DNA of 64,000 nt from Lactococcus allomyrinae (GTDB taxonomy: Bacteria; Bacillota; Bacilli; Lactobacillales; Streptococcaceae). The stretch is taken from contig NZ_CP032627.1 of NCBI RefSeq assembly GCF_003627095.1, forward strand, positions 496,001-560,000. The letters run 5' to 3'. The notes under the pieces were generated by a model that worked only from the letters and a program-made list of their open reading frames with translations, made no database searches and was not told where the DNA came from. Of this stretch, positions 1-8,382 are shown in pieces. A program made the translations under genes and the position numbers. The first letter of the stretch is position 1. Each line of letters begins with the position of its first letter.

Positions 1-1
1 A

Positions 2-1120
2 GCAATGTGGCTGCGAGACTCGACAGCTCAATTACGTCCTTATCTTGTCCTTGCTAAAGATGATAAGGATATTTTAAAGATGATTGCTGGTTTGGTTCAA
101 AAACAATTCTTCTTTATTAACCTTGACCCTTATGCAAATGCTTTTAATGAAGCGGCTAATGGCGCTGGACACCAGACTGACCATACTAATTTTAATGAAA
201 ATAGGAATTGGATCTGGGAGAGAAAATACGAGATTGACTCGCTTTGTTATCCAGTACAGCTTGCTTATTTACTTTATAAGAATACAGGGTCGACAGCTCA
301 TTTTGACGAAAATTTTGTAAATGGTGTCCAGAAAATATTGGAAGTGTTCAAGACAGAAATAAATCATGAACAATCTCCTTATCGTTTTACCCGTGATACT
401 GAACGTAAAGAGGACACTTTGACACGGGAGGGGCGAGGTGCTGAGGTTGCTTATACAGGGATGACTTGGTCAGGTTTTAGACCGAGTGATGATGCTTGTG
501 AATATGGATATCTTGTTCCATCAAATATGTTTGCGGTAGTGATATTAGGATATATCAAATCAATATTTAGTGAAATTATAGAAAATACAGAGCTTGCGAG
601 TGAGGCGGATGAATTGCAACGAACGATTCAACAAGGACTAGATGAATTTGCTAGGGTTAAAAATGAAGCGGGGCAAGAAATTTGGGCTTACGATGTTGAT
701 GGTTTGGGGCATCAAGCAATTATGGATGACAGCAATGTACCAAACTTAATCGCAGCTCCTTATTTAGGTTATTGTGATTCCGACGACGAGCTTTATTTGA
801 ACACAAGAAGAACGATGTTGAGTAAGGAAAATCCTTATTACTATGAAGGAAAGTTTGCGCGTGGTATTGGTTCAAGTCACACGCCAGAAAATTATGTTTG
901 GCCTATCGCTCTCGCGATGGAAGGGATGACTACAAAAGATAAGCTTGAAAAAGAGCGGATTTTAAATCACTTGGTTGCGACAGATGCTGGAACACATCTC
1001 ATGCACGAGGGATTTGATGTGGATAATCCAGATCATTATACACGTGAGTGGTTTAGTTGGGCGAATATGATGTTTTGCGAACTTGTCATGGATTACTTTG
1101 ATATTCGTGTTGAGATATGA
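2..1120 (+). CDS. GH125 exo-alpha-1,6-mannosidase (5' partial)
   Basis: The reading frame enters from the window edge; the first ATG at 5 is internal because the frame is open to base 2 and the protein begins inside the family's N-terminal MWLRDS motif. About 50 residues are probably missing. The RPSDDACEYGYLVPSNMF segment and the C-terminal HEGFDVDNP and REWFSWANMMF segments are typical of GH125 (formerly DUF1237), metal-independent mannosidases that remove alpha-1,6-mannose from N-glycan cores. No signal peptide is visible in the part present. It precedes a GH38 mannosidase, a pairing also known from streptococcal N-glycan loci, which implies cytoplasmic trimming of imported high-mannose glycans. 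Family assignment is firm; linkage specificity is inferred. Confidence 0.9.
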   Translation, partial: AMWLRDSTAQLRPYLVLAKDDKDILKMIAGLVQKQFFFINLDPYANAFNEAANGAGHQTDHTNFNENRNWIWERKYEIDSLCYPVQLAYLLYKNTGSTAHFDENFVNGVQKILEVFKTEINHEQSPYRFTRDTERKEDTLTREGRGAEVAYTGMTWSGFRPSDDACEYGYLVPSNMFAVVILGYIKSIFSEIIENTELASEADELQRTIQQGLDEFARVKNEAGQEIWAYDVDGLGHQAIMDDSNVPNLIAAPYLGYCDSDDELYLNTRRTMLSKENPYYYEGKFARGIGSSHTPENYVWPIALAMEGMTTKDKLEKERILNHLVATDAGTHLMHEGFDVDNPDHYTREWFSWANMMFCELVMDYFDIRVEI

Positions 1121-1224
1121 CATTCTATAAAAATAGTATCATTTGTCTTTTCAATTGATTAGCCAACATGAAAACTATGAAAATATTTTTATATTGAAAG
1201 AATTAATTCTTAAAAAAGGAAGAT

Positions 1225-3969
1225 ATGAAAAAGAAAACAGTACACATCATTTCCCATAGTCACTGGGATAGAGAATGGTATATGGCTTATGAAGAGCACC
1301 ATATGCGATTGATTAATTTGGTAGATGACTTGCTTGAGTTGTTTAAGACGGATTCTGACTTTGATAGCTTTCACTTGGATGGACAGACGATTATCTTGGA
1401 TGATTATTTACAGGTTCGACCAGAGCGGGAAGCTGAGGTGCGTGCGGCGATTGCAGCCGGCAAACTTCGAATCGGTCCTTTCTATATTTTGCAGGATGAT
1501 TTTCTGATTTCTCCTGAATCAAATGTACGTAATATGTTGATTGGGCGCAAGGAGTCTGAGCGTTTCGGAGCACCTGTTGAACTTGGTTATTTCCCTGATA
1601 CCTTTGGTAATATGGGACAAACGCCTCAATTGATGAAACAAGCAAGGCTTGATGTGGCGGCGTTTGGACGAGGTGTGAAGCCGATTGGTTTTGATAATCA
1701 GGTGCTTGCGCAATCAGAGGAAGCCTATACTTCACAATTTTCTGAGATGTGGTGGGAAGGGCCTGATGGTACGAAAATCTTGGGGATTTTATTTGCAAAC
1801 TGGTACTCTAATGGCAATGAAATTCCTGCAGAAAAAAAGGCAGCCATTGAGTTTTGGAAGCAAAAATTGACTGATGTTGAGAAATTTGCTTCAACCTCAC
1901 ATCTTTTGATGATGAATGGTGTTGACCACCAGCCTGTGCAAAAGGATTTAAGTGCCGCAATTAGATTGGCAAACGAACTTTTCCCCGATTATGAATTTGT
2001 TCATTCAAACTGGCCAAAATATCTGGAAGCAGTGAAATCTGATCTGCCAGAAAATTTATCAACGGTGAACGGAGAGTTGACTTCACAAGAAACAGATGGC
2101 TGGTACACGCTTGCTAATACTGCATCTAGTCGAGTTTATTTGAAGCAGTTCAATACAAAAGTTGAGCGAAAGTTAGAAAATATTGCTGAACCTCTATCGA
2201 GTTTGGCATATCGTTTGACAGGTGAATATCCGCATGATAAGTTGACTTATGCTTGGAAAACTTTGCTCCAAAATCATCCTCATGACAGTATTTGTGGATG
2301 CTCATTGGATGAGGTTCATCGTGAGATGATGACACGTTTTGAAAAATCTGAGTCTGTGGCTGACTATTTAATTGAAGATGCTTTAATCACTTTATCAAAA
2401 GGTATATCATTTGAAGGTGAACATCCTTTTGTTGTTTTCAACACATCGGGTCACAAAAAAACAGGGGAAGTTGACGTTGAGGTAGTCCTTACAAGAAAAC
2501 TTTTCAGAGAAGGTTTACCAGAGCAATTATATGATGAACTGAAAGCACAACCTAAGCATATTTACAAAGTAGTTGATAGTGAGGGAATTGCAGTTCCAGC
2601 AGAAATTAGTGCTGAGGAAGTTCTTTTTGATTATGACCTTCCTAAAGACCGTTTCCGTATTCCTTATATGAAACGCTTTGTTAAAGTGAAACTATTTTTA
2701 AATGAGATGGATGCTTTGTCTTGGAAGACCTTTGATTTAGTAGAAATACCAGAAGAAGTAACTACTGATGAGAGTATGATTTCTGGTTGCACGATTGAAA
2801 ATGAACTTATAAAAGTTTCTGTCAGCACTGATGGAAGTTTGTCAGTAACGGATAAACAGCTTAATCGCACATTTAATGATTTACTTATTTTTGAAGATAC
2901 GGGCGATATTGGAAATGAATATATCTTTTTCCAACCTACGGGAACACAGGCGATTTTATCTACTGACGGCTTAGCCAAAGTTTCTGTCAGAACTGACAGA
3001 CCTGAAATCGCACAAATTCAGCTGATACAAACGATGATGATTCCAAAATCTGCTGACGAATTGCTTGATGAAGAACAAAAGAAAGTCAAAGAATTTCATC
3101 ATAGACAAGCAAAACGCTCTATAGAATTGGTGCCTTTTGAGTTGAACACAGTCATTACAGTGAGAAAAAATTCACGTAAAATTGATTTTGAAACAACTTT
3201 TGACAATGAGATGAAAGACCACCGTGTGCGCGTGCTATTTCCGTCAGAACTGACAGAAGATACGCATGAAGCTGACAGCATTTATGAAGTGGTCAAACGT
3301 CCAAATAGCATGCCAAAAACATGGAAAAATCCAACTAATCCGCAACATCAGGGCGCTTTTGTCAATCTACATAATGATGATTATGGTATAACAATTGGTA
3401 ACTTTGGACTCAATGAATATGAAATTGTTAATCGTTCAACTATTGCACTGACACTTCTGAGAGCAGTGGGTGAGTTAGGAGATTGGGGATATTTCCCAAC
3501 GCCAGAAGCACAAACACTTGGGTCACACACTTTTAATTACAGTTTAGAGCTTCACGGCAGACCTGAGCAGCGTTATGAAACATATAAAAATGCTTATGCT
3601 GCACAGATTCCATTCTCGTCAGTTCTCCTTGATTCGTCAGCACTGACAGAAAACGATAGGCATACTAATTTATCTCATGAAGGAAAAGTTATCGAAGTTG
3701 ATGCTGATAAATTTGCAATTACAGCTTTGAAGCGCCGCGAGAGCGATAATGGATTGATTTTGAGAGGTTATAATTTATCAAATCAAAATGAAAAAATGGA
3801 AGTCAAAGCAGAAACGACTTCACTAAATTTACTTGAAGAAGAAATCGGAGAAAAACCAGAAAATCTCGCTCCTTATGAGATTAGAACCTTGTTGATAAAA
3901 GAAGGTCTAACTAATGATGGAGAAGATTCTACTCGGCAGATGAAATCTCCGAAGGAGGAATCAAATTGA
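1225..3969 (+). CDS. GH38 alpha-mannosidase
   Basis: 914 residues, the usual length of bacterial GH38 enzymes of the MngB type. The N-terminal HSHWDREW motif (H11, H13 and D15) supplies metal ligands, and FPDTFGN with D125 holds the expected catalytic nucleophile. NHPHDSICGCS near residue 352 is the conserved active-site loop. No signal peptide, so it should act in the cytoplasm on mannosides brought in by the transporter encoded next. AAAAAGGA lies about 6 nt before the ATG. The stop overlaps the TTG start of the first permease gene, so the genes are translationally coupled. Residues 587-592 are encoded by a copy of the CTGTCAG palindrome. Substrate linkage (alpha-1,3 or other) is not deducible. 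Confidence 0.93.
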   Translation: MKKKTVHIISHSHWDREWYMAYEEHHMRLINLVDDLLELFKTDSDFDSFHLDGQTIILDDYLQVRPEREAEVRAAIAAGKLRIGPFYILQDDFLISPESNVRNMLIGRKESERFGAPVELGYFPDTFGNMGQTPQLMKQARLDVAAFGRGVKPIGFDNQVLAQSEEAYTSQFSEMWWEGPDGTKILGILFANWYSNGNEIPAEKKAAIEFWKQKLTDVEKFASTSHLLMMNGVDHQPVQKDLSAAIRLANELFPDYEFVHSNWPKYLEAVKSDLPENLSTVNGELTSQETDGWYTLANTASSRVYLKQFNTKVERKLENIAEPLSSLAYRLTGEYPHDKLTYAWKTLLQNHPHDSICGCSLDEVHREMMTRFEKSESVADYLIEDALITLSKGISFEGEHPFVVFNTSGHKKTGEVDVEVVLTRKLFREGLPEQLYDELKAQPKHIYKVVDSEGIAVPAEISAEEVLFDYDLPKDRFRIPYMKRFVKVKLFLNEMDALSWKTFDLVEIPEEVTTDESMISGCTIENELIKVSVSTDGSLSVTDKQLNRTFNDLLIFEDTGDIGNEYIFFQPTGTQAILSTDGLAKVSVRTDRPEIAQIQLIQTMMIPKSADELLDEEQKKVKEFHHRQAKRSIELVPFELNTVITVRKNSRKIDFETTFDNEMKDHRVRVLFPSELTEDTHEADSIYEVVKRPNSMPKTWKNPTNPQHQGAFVNLHNDDYGITIGNFGLNEYEIVNRSTIALTLLRAVGELGDWGYFPTPEAQTLGSHTFNYSLELHGRPEQRYETYKNAYAAQIPFSSVLLDSSALTENDRHTNLSHEGKVIEVDADKFAITALKRRESDNGLILRGYNLSNQNEKMEVKAETTSLNLLEEEIGEKPENLAPYEIRTLLIKEGLTNDGEDSTRQMKSPKEESN
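2983..3000. repeat. CTGTCAG palindrome in GH38 gene
   Basis: TCTGTCAG-AA-CTGACAGA, 8 bp arms, read as SVRTDR in the mannosidase. Weaker copies lie at 3241-3256 and 3634-3650 in the same gene. Confidence 0.85.
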
Positions 3970-4895
3970 GAAAATTTTTTAAAAACCTCTGGCGCTATAA
4001 AGCACTCGTCTTAATGGTATTGCCGGGTGCGATTTGGATGATTTTCTTCTTCTATATACCAGTACTTGCCAACGTTGTAGCATTCAAAAACTTTCAATTT
4101 AGTCCAAATGGTTTCCTTGATAGTCTGATGAAGAGTCCTTGGGTGGGATTCAAAAACTTTGAATTCCTGTTTAAATCAGGCGCAGCTTTTGAAATTACAA
4201 GAAATACAGTTTTGTATAACTTGGGATTTATCATCTTAAATCTGATTATCTCTGTGACTTTTGCGATTATCATGTCTGAGTTACGTAACAAGCGTTTAGT
4301 CAAAGTTTATCAGACGATGACGCTCTTACCATACTTTCTTTCTTGGGTCGTCATTGGATACTTTGTCTATGCTTTCTTGAGCGTAGACAAAGGTTTGGTT
4401 AATCAGTGGCTTACAGGACATGGTGGAACTGCAATCCAGTGGTATTCCGATCCGAGATTCTGGCCATTTATCTTGTTATTCATTGGGACATGGAAAAATA
4501 TTGGCTACAATTCGATTATCTATTTTGCCACAGTAATGGGGATTGACCCTACTTACTATGAAGCATCAATGGTCGATGGTGCAACGAAATGGCAACAAAT
4601 CAAAAATATTACCATTCCACAACTTGCGCCTTTGATTACCATCATGACGATTTTGGCAGCGGGACGGATTTTCTCAGCTGACTTCGGATTATTCTTCAAT
4701 ATTCCGCAAAACTCTGGTGCGCTTTACTCTGTGACACAAGTCCTTGATACCTATATTTATAATGGTTTAAAGAGTACGGGAGACCTTGGTACGTCAACAG
4801 CTGCTGCCCTTTATCAATCCGTTGTTGGTTTTGTCTTTCTGATGTTTACCAACTGGCTTGCACGTCGTGTTGACAACGAATCAGCATTATTCTAG
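3966..4895 (+). CDS. ABC sugar transporter permease, LplB type
   Basis: 309 residues with about six hydrophobic segments and the EAA-like loop around YEASMVDGATKWQQ, typical of MalF-type permeases in the LplB/YtePQ group. The start is TTG, chosen because GAAGGAGGA sits just upstream and the frame begins on the last bases of the mannosidase. It should pair with the next permease to import oligosaccharides, here most probably N-glycan fragments (inference from the surrounding glycosidases). No ATPase gene is present in the window; such systems commonly borrow a shared MsmK-type ATPase. Confidence 0.9.
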   Translation: MRKFFKNLWRYKALVLMVLPGAIWMIFFFYIPVLANVVAFKNFQFSPNGFLDSLMKSPWVGFKNFEFLFKSGAAFEITRNTVLYNLGFIILNLIISVTFAIIMSELRNKRLVKVYQTMTLLPYFLSWVVIGYFVYAFLSVDKGLVNQWLTGHGGTAIQWYSDPRFWPFILLFIGTWKNIGYNSIIYFATVMGIDPTYYEASMVDGATKWQQIKNITIPQLAPLITIMTILAAGRIFSADFGLFFNIPQNSGALYSVTQVLDTYIYNGLKSTGDLGTSTAAALYQSVVGFVFLMFTNWLARRVDNESALF

Positions 4896-4924
4896 GAAAG
4901 GAAAATCATCATCTGGTTAAAATT

Positions 4925-5845
4925 ATGAAAAAGAAAAAAATTACCCAAGTGAGTGTGCGCCAATTTAATAAGCCTGTCAATTTGATTTTCAACATTATCA
5001 TTGCTATTTTTGCACTCTCATGTATCTTACCTTTCCTGTTTGTTGTGGCAATTTCGGTAACAAAAGAATCTGCAATCATGTCGCATGGCTATAGTTTCTG
5101 GCCAAGTCAATTTAGTTTTGATGGCTACACTTTCCTCTTCGGTCAAATGAAAAGCCAAATCCTGCAATCATTGTTGGTCACTGTGACTGTTACGGTATCG
5201 GGGACAATTCTTAATTCGTCAATTGTCTCTCTATATGCCTATGCTATCTCTCGAAATAATTTTCCATTCCGCAAGTTTTTCACTATCTTTGCACTGATTA
5301 CAATGCTCTTTTCACCAGGGATGGTAGCAACTTATTTGGTCACTACAAACTTACTACATCTTGGTGATACGATCTTTGCACTGATTGTCCCAAGTATGGT
5401 CAATGTTTTCAACATTATTGTTATGCGAACATTCTTTAAACGTTCTGTACCTGATGCGATTATTGAGTCTGCAAGGATTGACGGTGCAAGTGAGATGCGT
5501 ATCTTTACACAAATTGTCTTACCACTTGCAGTGCCTGGTGTAGCAACGATTTCATTATTTGCAGCGCTAGGTTATTGGAATGATTGGTTCAATGCTCTGC
5601 TCTATATTCAAAATGACAATCTTATCCCATTGCAATATTTATTGATGAAAATTCAAAACAATTTGCAATATCTGATGCAAAATGCTGTTGCAGGAGCACA
5701 ACTTCAAGGAGGATTAGCTTCTTTACCTGGTGAGTCTGCTCGGATGGCAATTGTTGTTGTATCTATCTTGCCTATCGTTATCTCTTATCCATTCTTCCAA
5801 CGTTATTTTGTTCGAGGATTGACGATTGGAGGTGTGAAAGAATAA
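4925..5845 (+). CDS. ABC sugar transporter permease, LplC/YtcP type
   Basis: 306 residues. Membrane segments start after a short basic N-terminus, and the EAA motif is visible in ESARIDGASEMRIFTQIVLP followed by LGYWNDWFNALLYI, diagnostic of CUT1-family MalG-like permeases. AGGAAAGG lies a little far upstream (about 20 nt), so initiation may depend on coupling to the preceding gene, whose stop is 29 nt away. The binding protein follows after a 490 nt repeat-bearing gap rather than directly. Confidence 0.9.
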   Translation: MKKKKITQVSVRQFNKPVNLIFNIIIAIFALSCILPFLFVVAISVTKESAIMSHGYSFWPSQFSFDGYTFLFGQMKSQILQSLLVTVTVTVSGTILNSSIVSLYAYAISRNNFPFRKFFTIFALITMLFSPGMVATYLVTTNLLHLGDTIFALIVPSMVNVFNIIVMRTFFKRSVPDAIIESARIDGASEMRIFTQIVLPLAVPGVATISLFAALGYWNDWFNALLYIQNDNLIPLQYLLMKIQNNLQYLMQNAVAGAQLQGGLASLPGESARMAIVVVSILPIVISYPFFQRYFVRGLTIGGVKE

Positions 5846-5899
5846 TAAAACACCAAACTTTACCATTAGATGCCACAAGTTGATAACAGTGGCAATCTG

Positions 5900-6190
5900 T
5901 TACATCTTCATTGATCTTTTTATCGAAACAAGTGCGTGCTAATACCTCTAAGTGGAGATAAAGCAACACTAAGTCTCGAATTTTGTCCACTGCCCTAGGG
6001 TGTTAGTGATTTGCGACTCGACTTGTGGCTTTAGCCACTTAGCGAGAGTGGACAGCGAAGCGAAGCGGAGATAGCACTTAGGCTTCTGGGACAAGACCAT
6101 TTCGCCTTGCGACTTTAGTCGGTTAGTGAAATCGACAACGTAGCGAAGCGGAGATGTGAGGTTGTCCCCAAATTCAGTGGTAAGTTGAAA
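5900..6190. repeat. Modular intergenic repeat, copy 1
   Basis: The 490 nt gap between permease and binding-protein genes holds no gene. It carries the modules GTGCGTGCTAA, CCCTAGGGT, GGCTTTAGCCAC, TTAGTGAAATCGACA and GTAGCGAAGCGGAG found in other gaps of this window, ending with a TGAGGTTGT block. The larger CATTGGTGGGGG end hairpin of other copies is reduced here. Confidence 0.6.
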
Positions 6191-6270
6191 TTCCCACTGA
6201 ATAAGTTCTTGACTTCATCGTTATGAACTGCTTTGACAAAGCGTTGAAGCAGTGAAAAAATAATTTATTT

Positions 6271-6284
6271 TTAAAGCGTTTACA
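6271..6284 (+). promoter_or_regulatory. Candidate cre (CcpA) site
   Basis: TTAAAGCGTTTACA matches the cre consensus TGWNANCGNTNWCA at 13 of 14 positions. It lies 51 nt before the binding-protein start, so glucose repression of the transporter is likely. Site match is seen; function is inferred. Confidence 0.5.
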
Positions 6285-6335
6285 AAAATTAATTTGTTAA
6301 TAATAATTGGGCAAACCCCAAAGGAGTAAAACATA

Positions 6336-7805
6336 ATGAAAACATCACAAAAAGTCGTACTCGGCGCAGTTTCAGTGCTCTCTGCTTTGACTCTTGTTGC
6401 TTGTGGAAATTCTGCATCAGCAAAAAAGCCAAGCGGACCTGTTACGCTAAAGATGTATCAAGTTGGAGACGCACCTGTCAATCTTAAAACGTTGTTGGCG
6501 AATACGAATAAGGTTTTAGAAAAGAAAATCAACGCGAAATTGGATATTCAATATATCGGTTGGGGAGATTGGGCGACAAAGATGAACGTTATCGTTTCAT
6601 CAGGTCAAAACTATGATATGTCACTCTCAAATGGTTATGTTGTTAATGCTGGGAAAGGTGCGTATGCAGATTTGACAAAGCTTTTGCCTAAATATGCGCC
6701 TGATTATTATAAACAATTGAGTAAAGATTATATCAAAGGGAATGAAGTAAATGGTAAACTTTATGCCGTCCCTACAAATGCAAATATCTATGCTCAACAA
6801 ATGTTGACGTTCAATTCTGCTTATTTAAAGAAATATAATATTGATGTTTCAGGAATCAAAACTTATGCTGACGCAACAAAAGTGATGGAAGAATTCCACA
6901 AAGCTAATCCTTCAGTCGCAACACTTGCCATTGGTCAAGGTTATGTGGCTTCGGGTGATTACGACTATGTCTTAGGAAATACTCTACCATTTGCGGTATC
7001 TACCACAGGAGATGGGTCAAAGATTGTCAATCCTTATGATCAAAAAGACTTCCAAGATATTTTGAAAGTTCATCGCCAATGGTATAAAGAAGGAATCATT
7101 CCTGCCGGTGCTGCAACATTTAACCAAGGATATCCATTGAATGGGGATACATGGTTTGCTCAAGTACAGACACAAGGGCCTTTCGACTATGGAGATAATG
7201 CATTAAAATTGGCAGCCAATCAAGATGTACAATCTGAGCCTATTACCGTTCCATTGATTACAACTTCACAAGCCCAAATGGCGAACTTTGTTGTATCAAA
7301 TACGTCTAAACACAAAGAATTAGCTGTTAAAGCATTTAATATTATTAATTCTGACCCTGAAGTTTTGAACGGTTTGGTTTATGGTCCAGAAGGTACAAAC
7401 TGGAAGTTCACTGGTAAAGAAGTAGCAGGTGTTAAACAAATTGAATTGACATCCGAGTATGCAAAAGGTAACACTCACATGGCTGCTTGGAACACAGGAA
7501 ACAACGCTATCTTGTATTTACCAACTACTGTTACGGCTGAACAAGTAAAAGAACGTGATGCCTCAATTGCGGCAGCTAAAACTTCTCCATTGCTTGGCTT
7601 TAACTTTGATACAGCCAGCGTACAATCACAAATCACAGCAATCCAAAATGTTATGGCCAAATATATCAATGACATCAATACTGGTACAGTTGACCCAACA
7701 ACAACCATCAAGAAAATGGATGCAGAGCTTAAAACAGCTGGTTATGATGATGTTTTGAAAGAAATGCAAAAACAATATGATGCGTTCAAAGCAGCAAATA
7801 ACTAA
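6336..7805 (+). CDS. Extracellular solute-binding lipoprotein, LplA type
   Basis: 489 residues. The signal peptide has a basic start and a lipobox LVAC with Cys23, so the mature protein should be lipid-anchored at the outer face of the membrane. Size and the ABC permeases upstream place it in the LplA/family-1 binding-protein group for large oligosaccharides. AAAGGAG 9 nt before the ATG supports the start. A cre-like site lies upstream and a terminator follows. By context it would deliver glycans released by the GH85 enzyme encoded next; the ligand is inferred, resembling in layout the pneumococcal NgtS transporter. Confidence 0.9.
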   Translation: MKTSQKVVLGAVSVLSALTLVACGNSASAKKPSGPVTLKMYQVGDAPVNLKTLLANTNKVLEKKINAKLDIQYIGWGDWATKMNVIVSSGQNYDMSLSNGYVVNAGKGAYADLTKLLPKYAPDYYKQLSKDYIKGNEVNGKLYAVPTNANIYAQQMLTFNSAYLKKYNIDVSGIKTYADATKVMEEFHKANPSVATLAIGQGYVASGDYDYVLGNTLPFAVSTTGDGSKIVNPYDQKDFQDILKVHRQWYKEGIIPAGAATFNQGYPLNGDTWFAQVQTQGPFDYGDNALKLAANQDVQSEPITVPLITTSQAQMANFVVSNTSKHKELAVKAFNIINSDPEVLNGLVYGPEGTNWKFTGKEVAGVKQIELTSEYAKGNTHMAAWNTGNNAILYLPTTVTAEQVKERDASIAAAKTSPLLGFNFDTASVQSQITAIQNVMAKYINDINTGTVDPTTTIKKMDAELKTAGYDDVLKEMQKQYDAFKAANN

Positions 7806-7820
7806 GTATATCTTGACGCG

Positions 7821-7868
7821 CAAGACTTCTTTCTATAGATTTTTTAAGTAGTTGAGAAGTCTTGTTTT
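7821..7868 (+). terminator. Rho-independent terminator after binding protein
   Basis: CAAGACTTCT pairs with AGAAGTCTTG across a 24 nt loop, followed by a T-rich run. It ends the transporter transcript. Confidence 0.7.
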
Positions 7869-7894
7869 CTTATGTTTTTTGAATATAAATTTTA

Positions 7895-8330
7895 GAGGTG
7901 AACCGTAGTTATACTGCCTTTTGCTCTTACCATTCCGACTGGGTGTTTCAGTATCATAGCGAGGAGGGATAGCGTAGATGCAAGTTTTGTTTGCTAGTTA
8001 CGCATGACTATAAAACATTTGTCTGTTTCCTTAGCTACCAGAGCAGCAAGAGCAAAAGCCATTGGCTGTAAGTCACTAAAGTACCGATATGCATTTGTCC
8101 TCTATCTCTAAGTCATTAAAATGACAAGAATAGAAGTAATGCCAAATGGCAATCAAGCGGACAGTGGTGTGAACCACTTCGCCTTGCTGTTTTAGCAGAT
8201 TACGATTTGAACTTGCCATATTATAGGATAACCGTTTGCGCTTAGTGCTTACGGATATGCCAGTTGTTTTACCTAGTGGCTTAGTGAAATCGACAGTGTA
8301 GCAAAGCGGAGTGACTTTTAAGCAGAATGA
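7895..8330. repeat. Modular intergenic repeat, copy 2
   Basis: No gene is visible between the binding protein and the GH85 gene. The stretch has the TTTTGCTCT, GAGCAGCAAGAGCAAAAGC, GACAGTGTAGCAAAGCGGAG and related modules of the family, in a rearranged order and without the full end hairpin. Confidence 0.55.
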
Positions 8331-8382
8331 TTAGGAGTTAAAGAGTATTAATTTATTAGTTTCAAATTTTAAGGAGATTCAA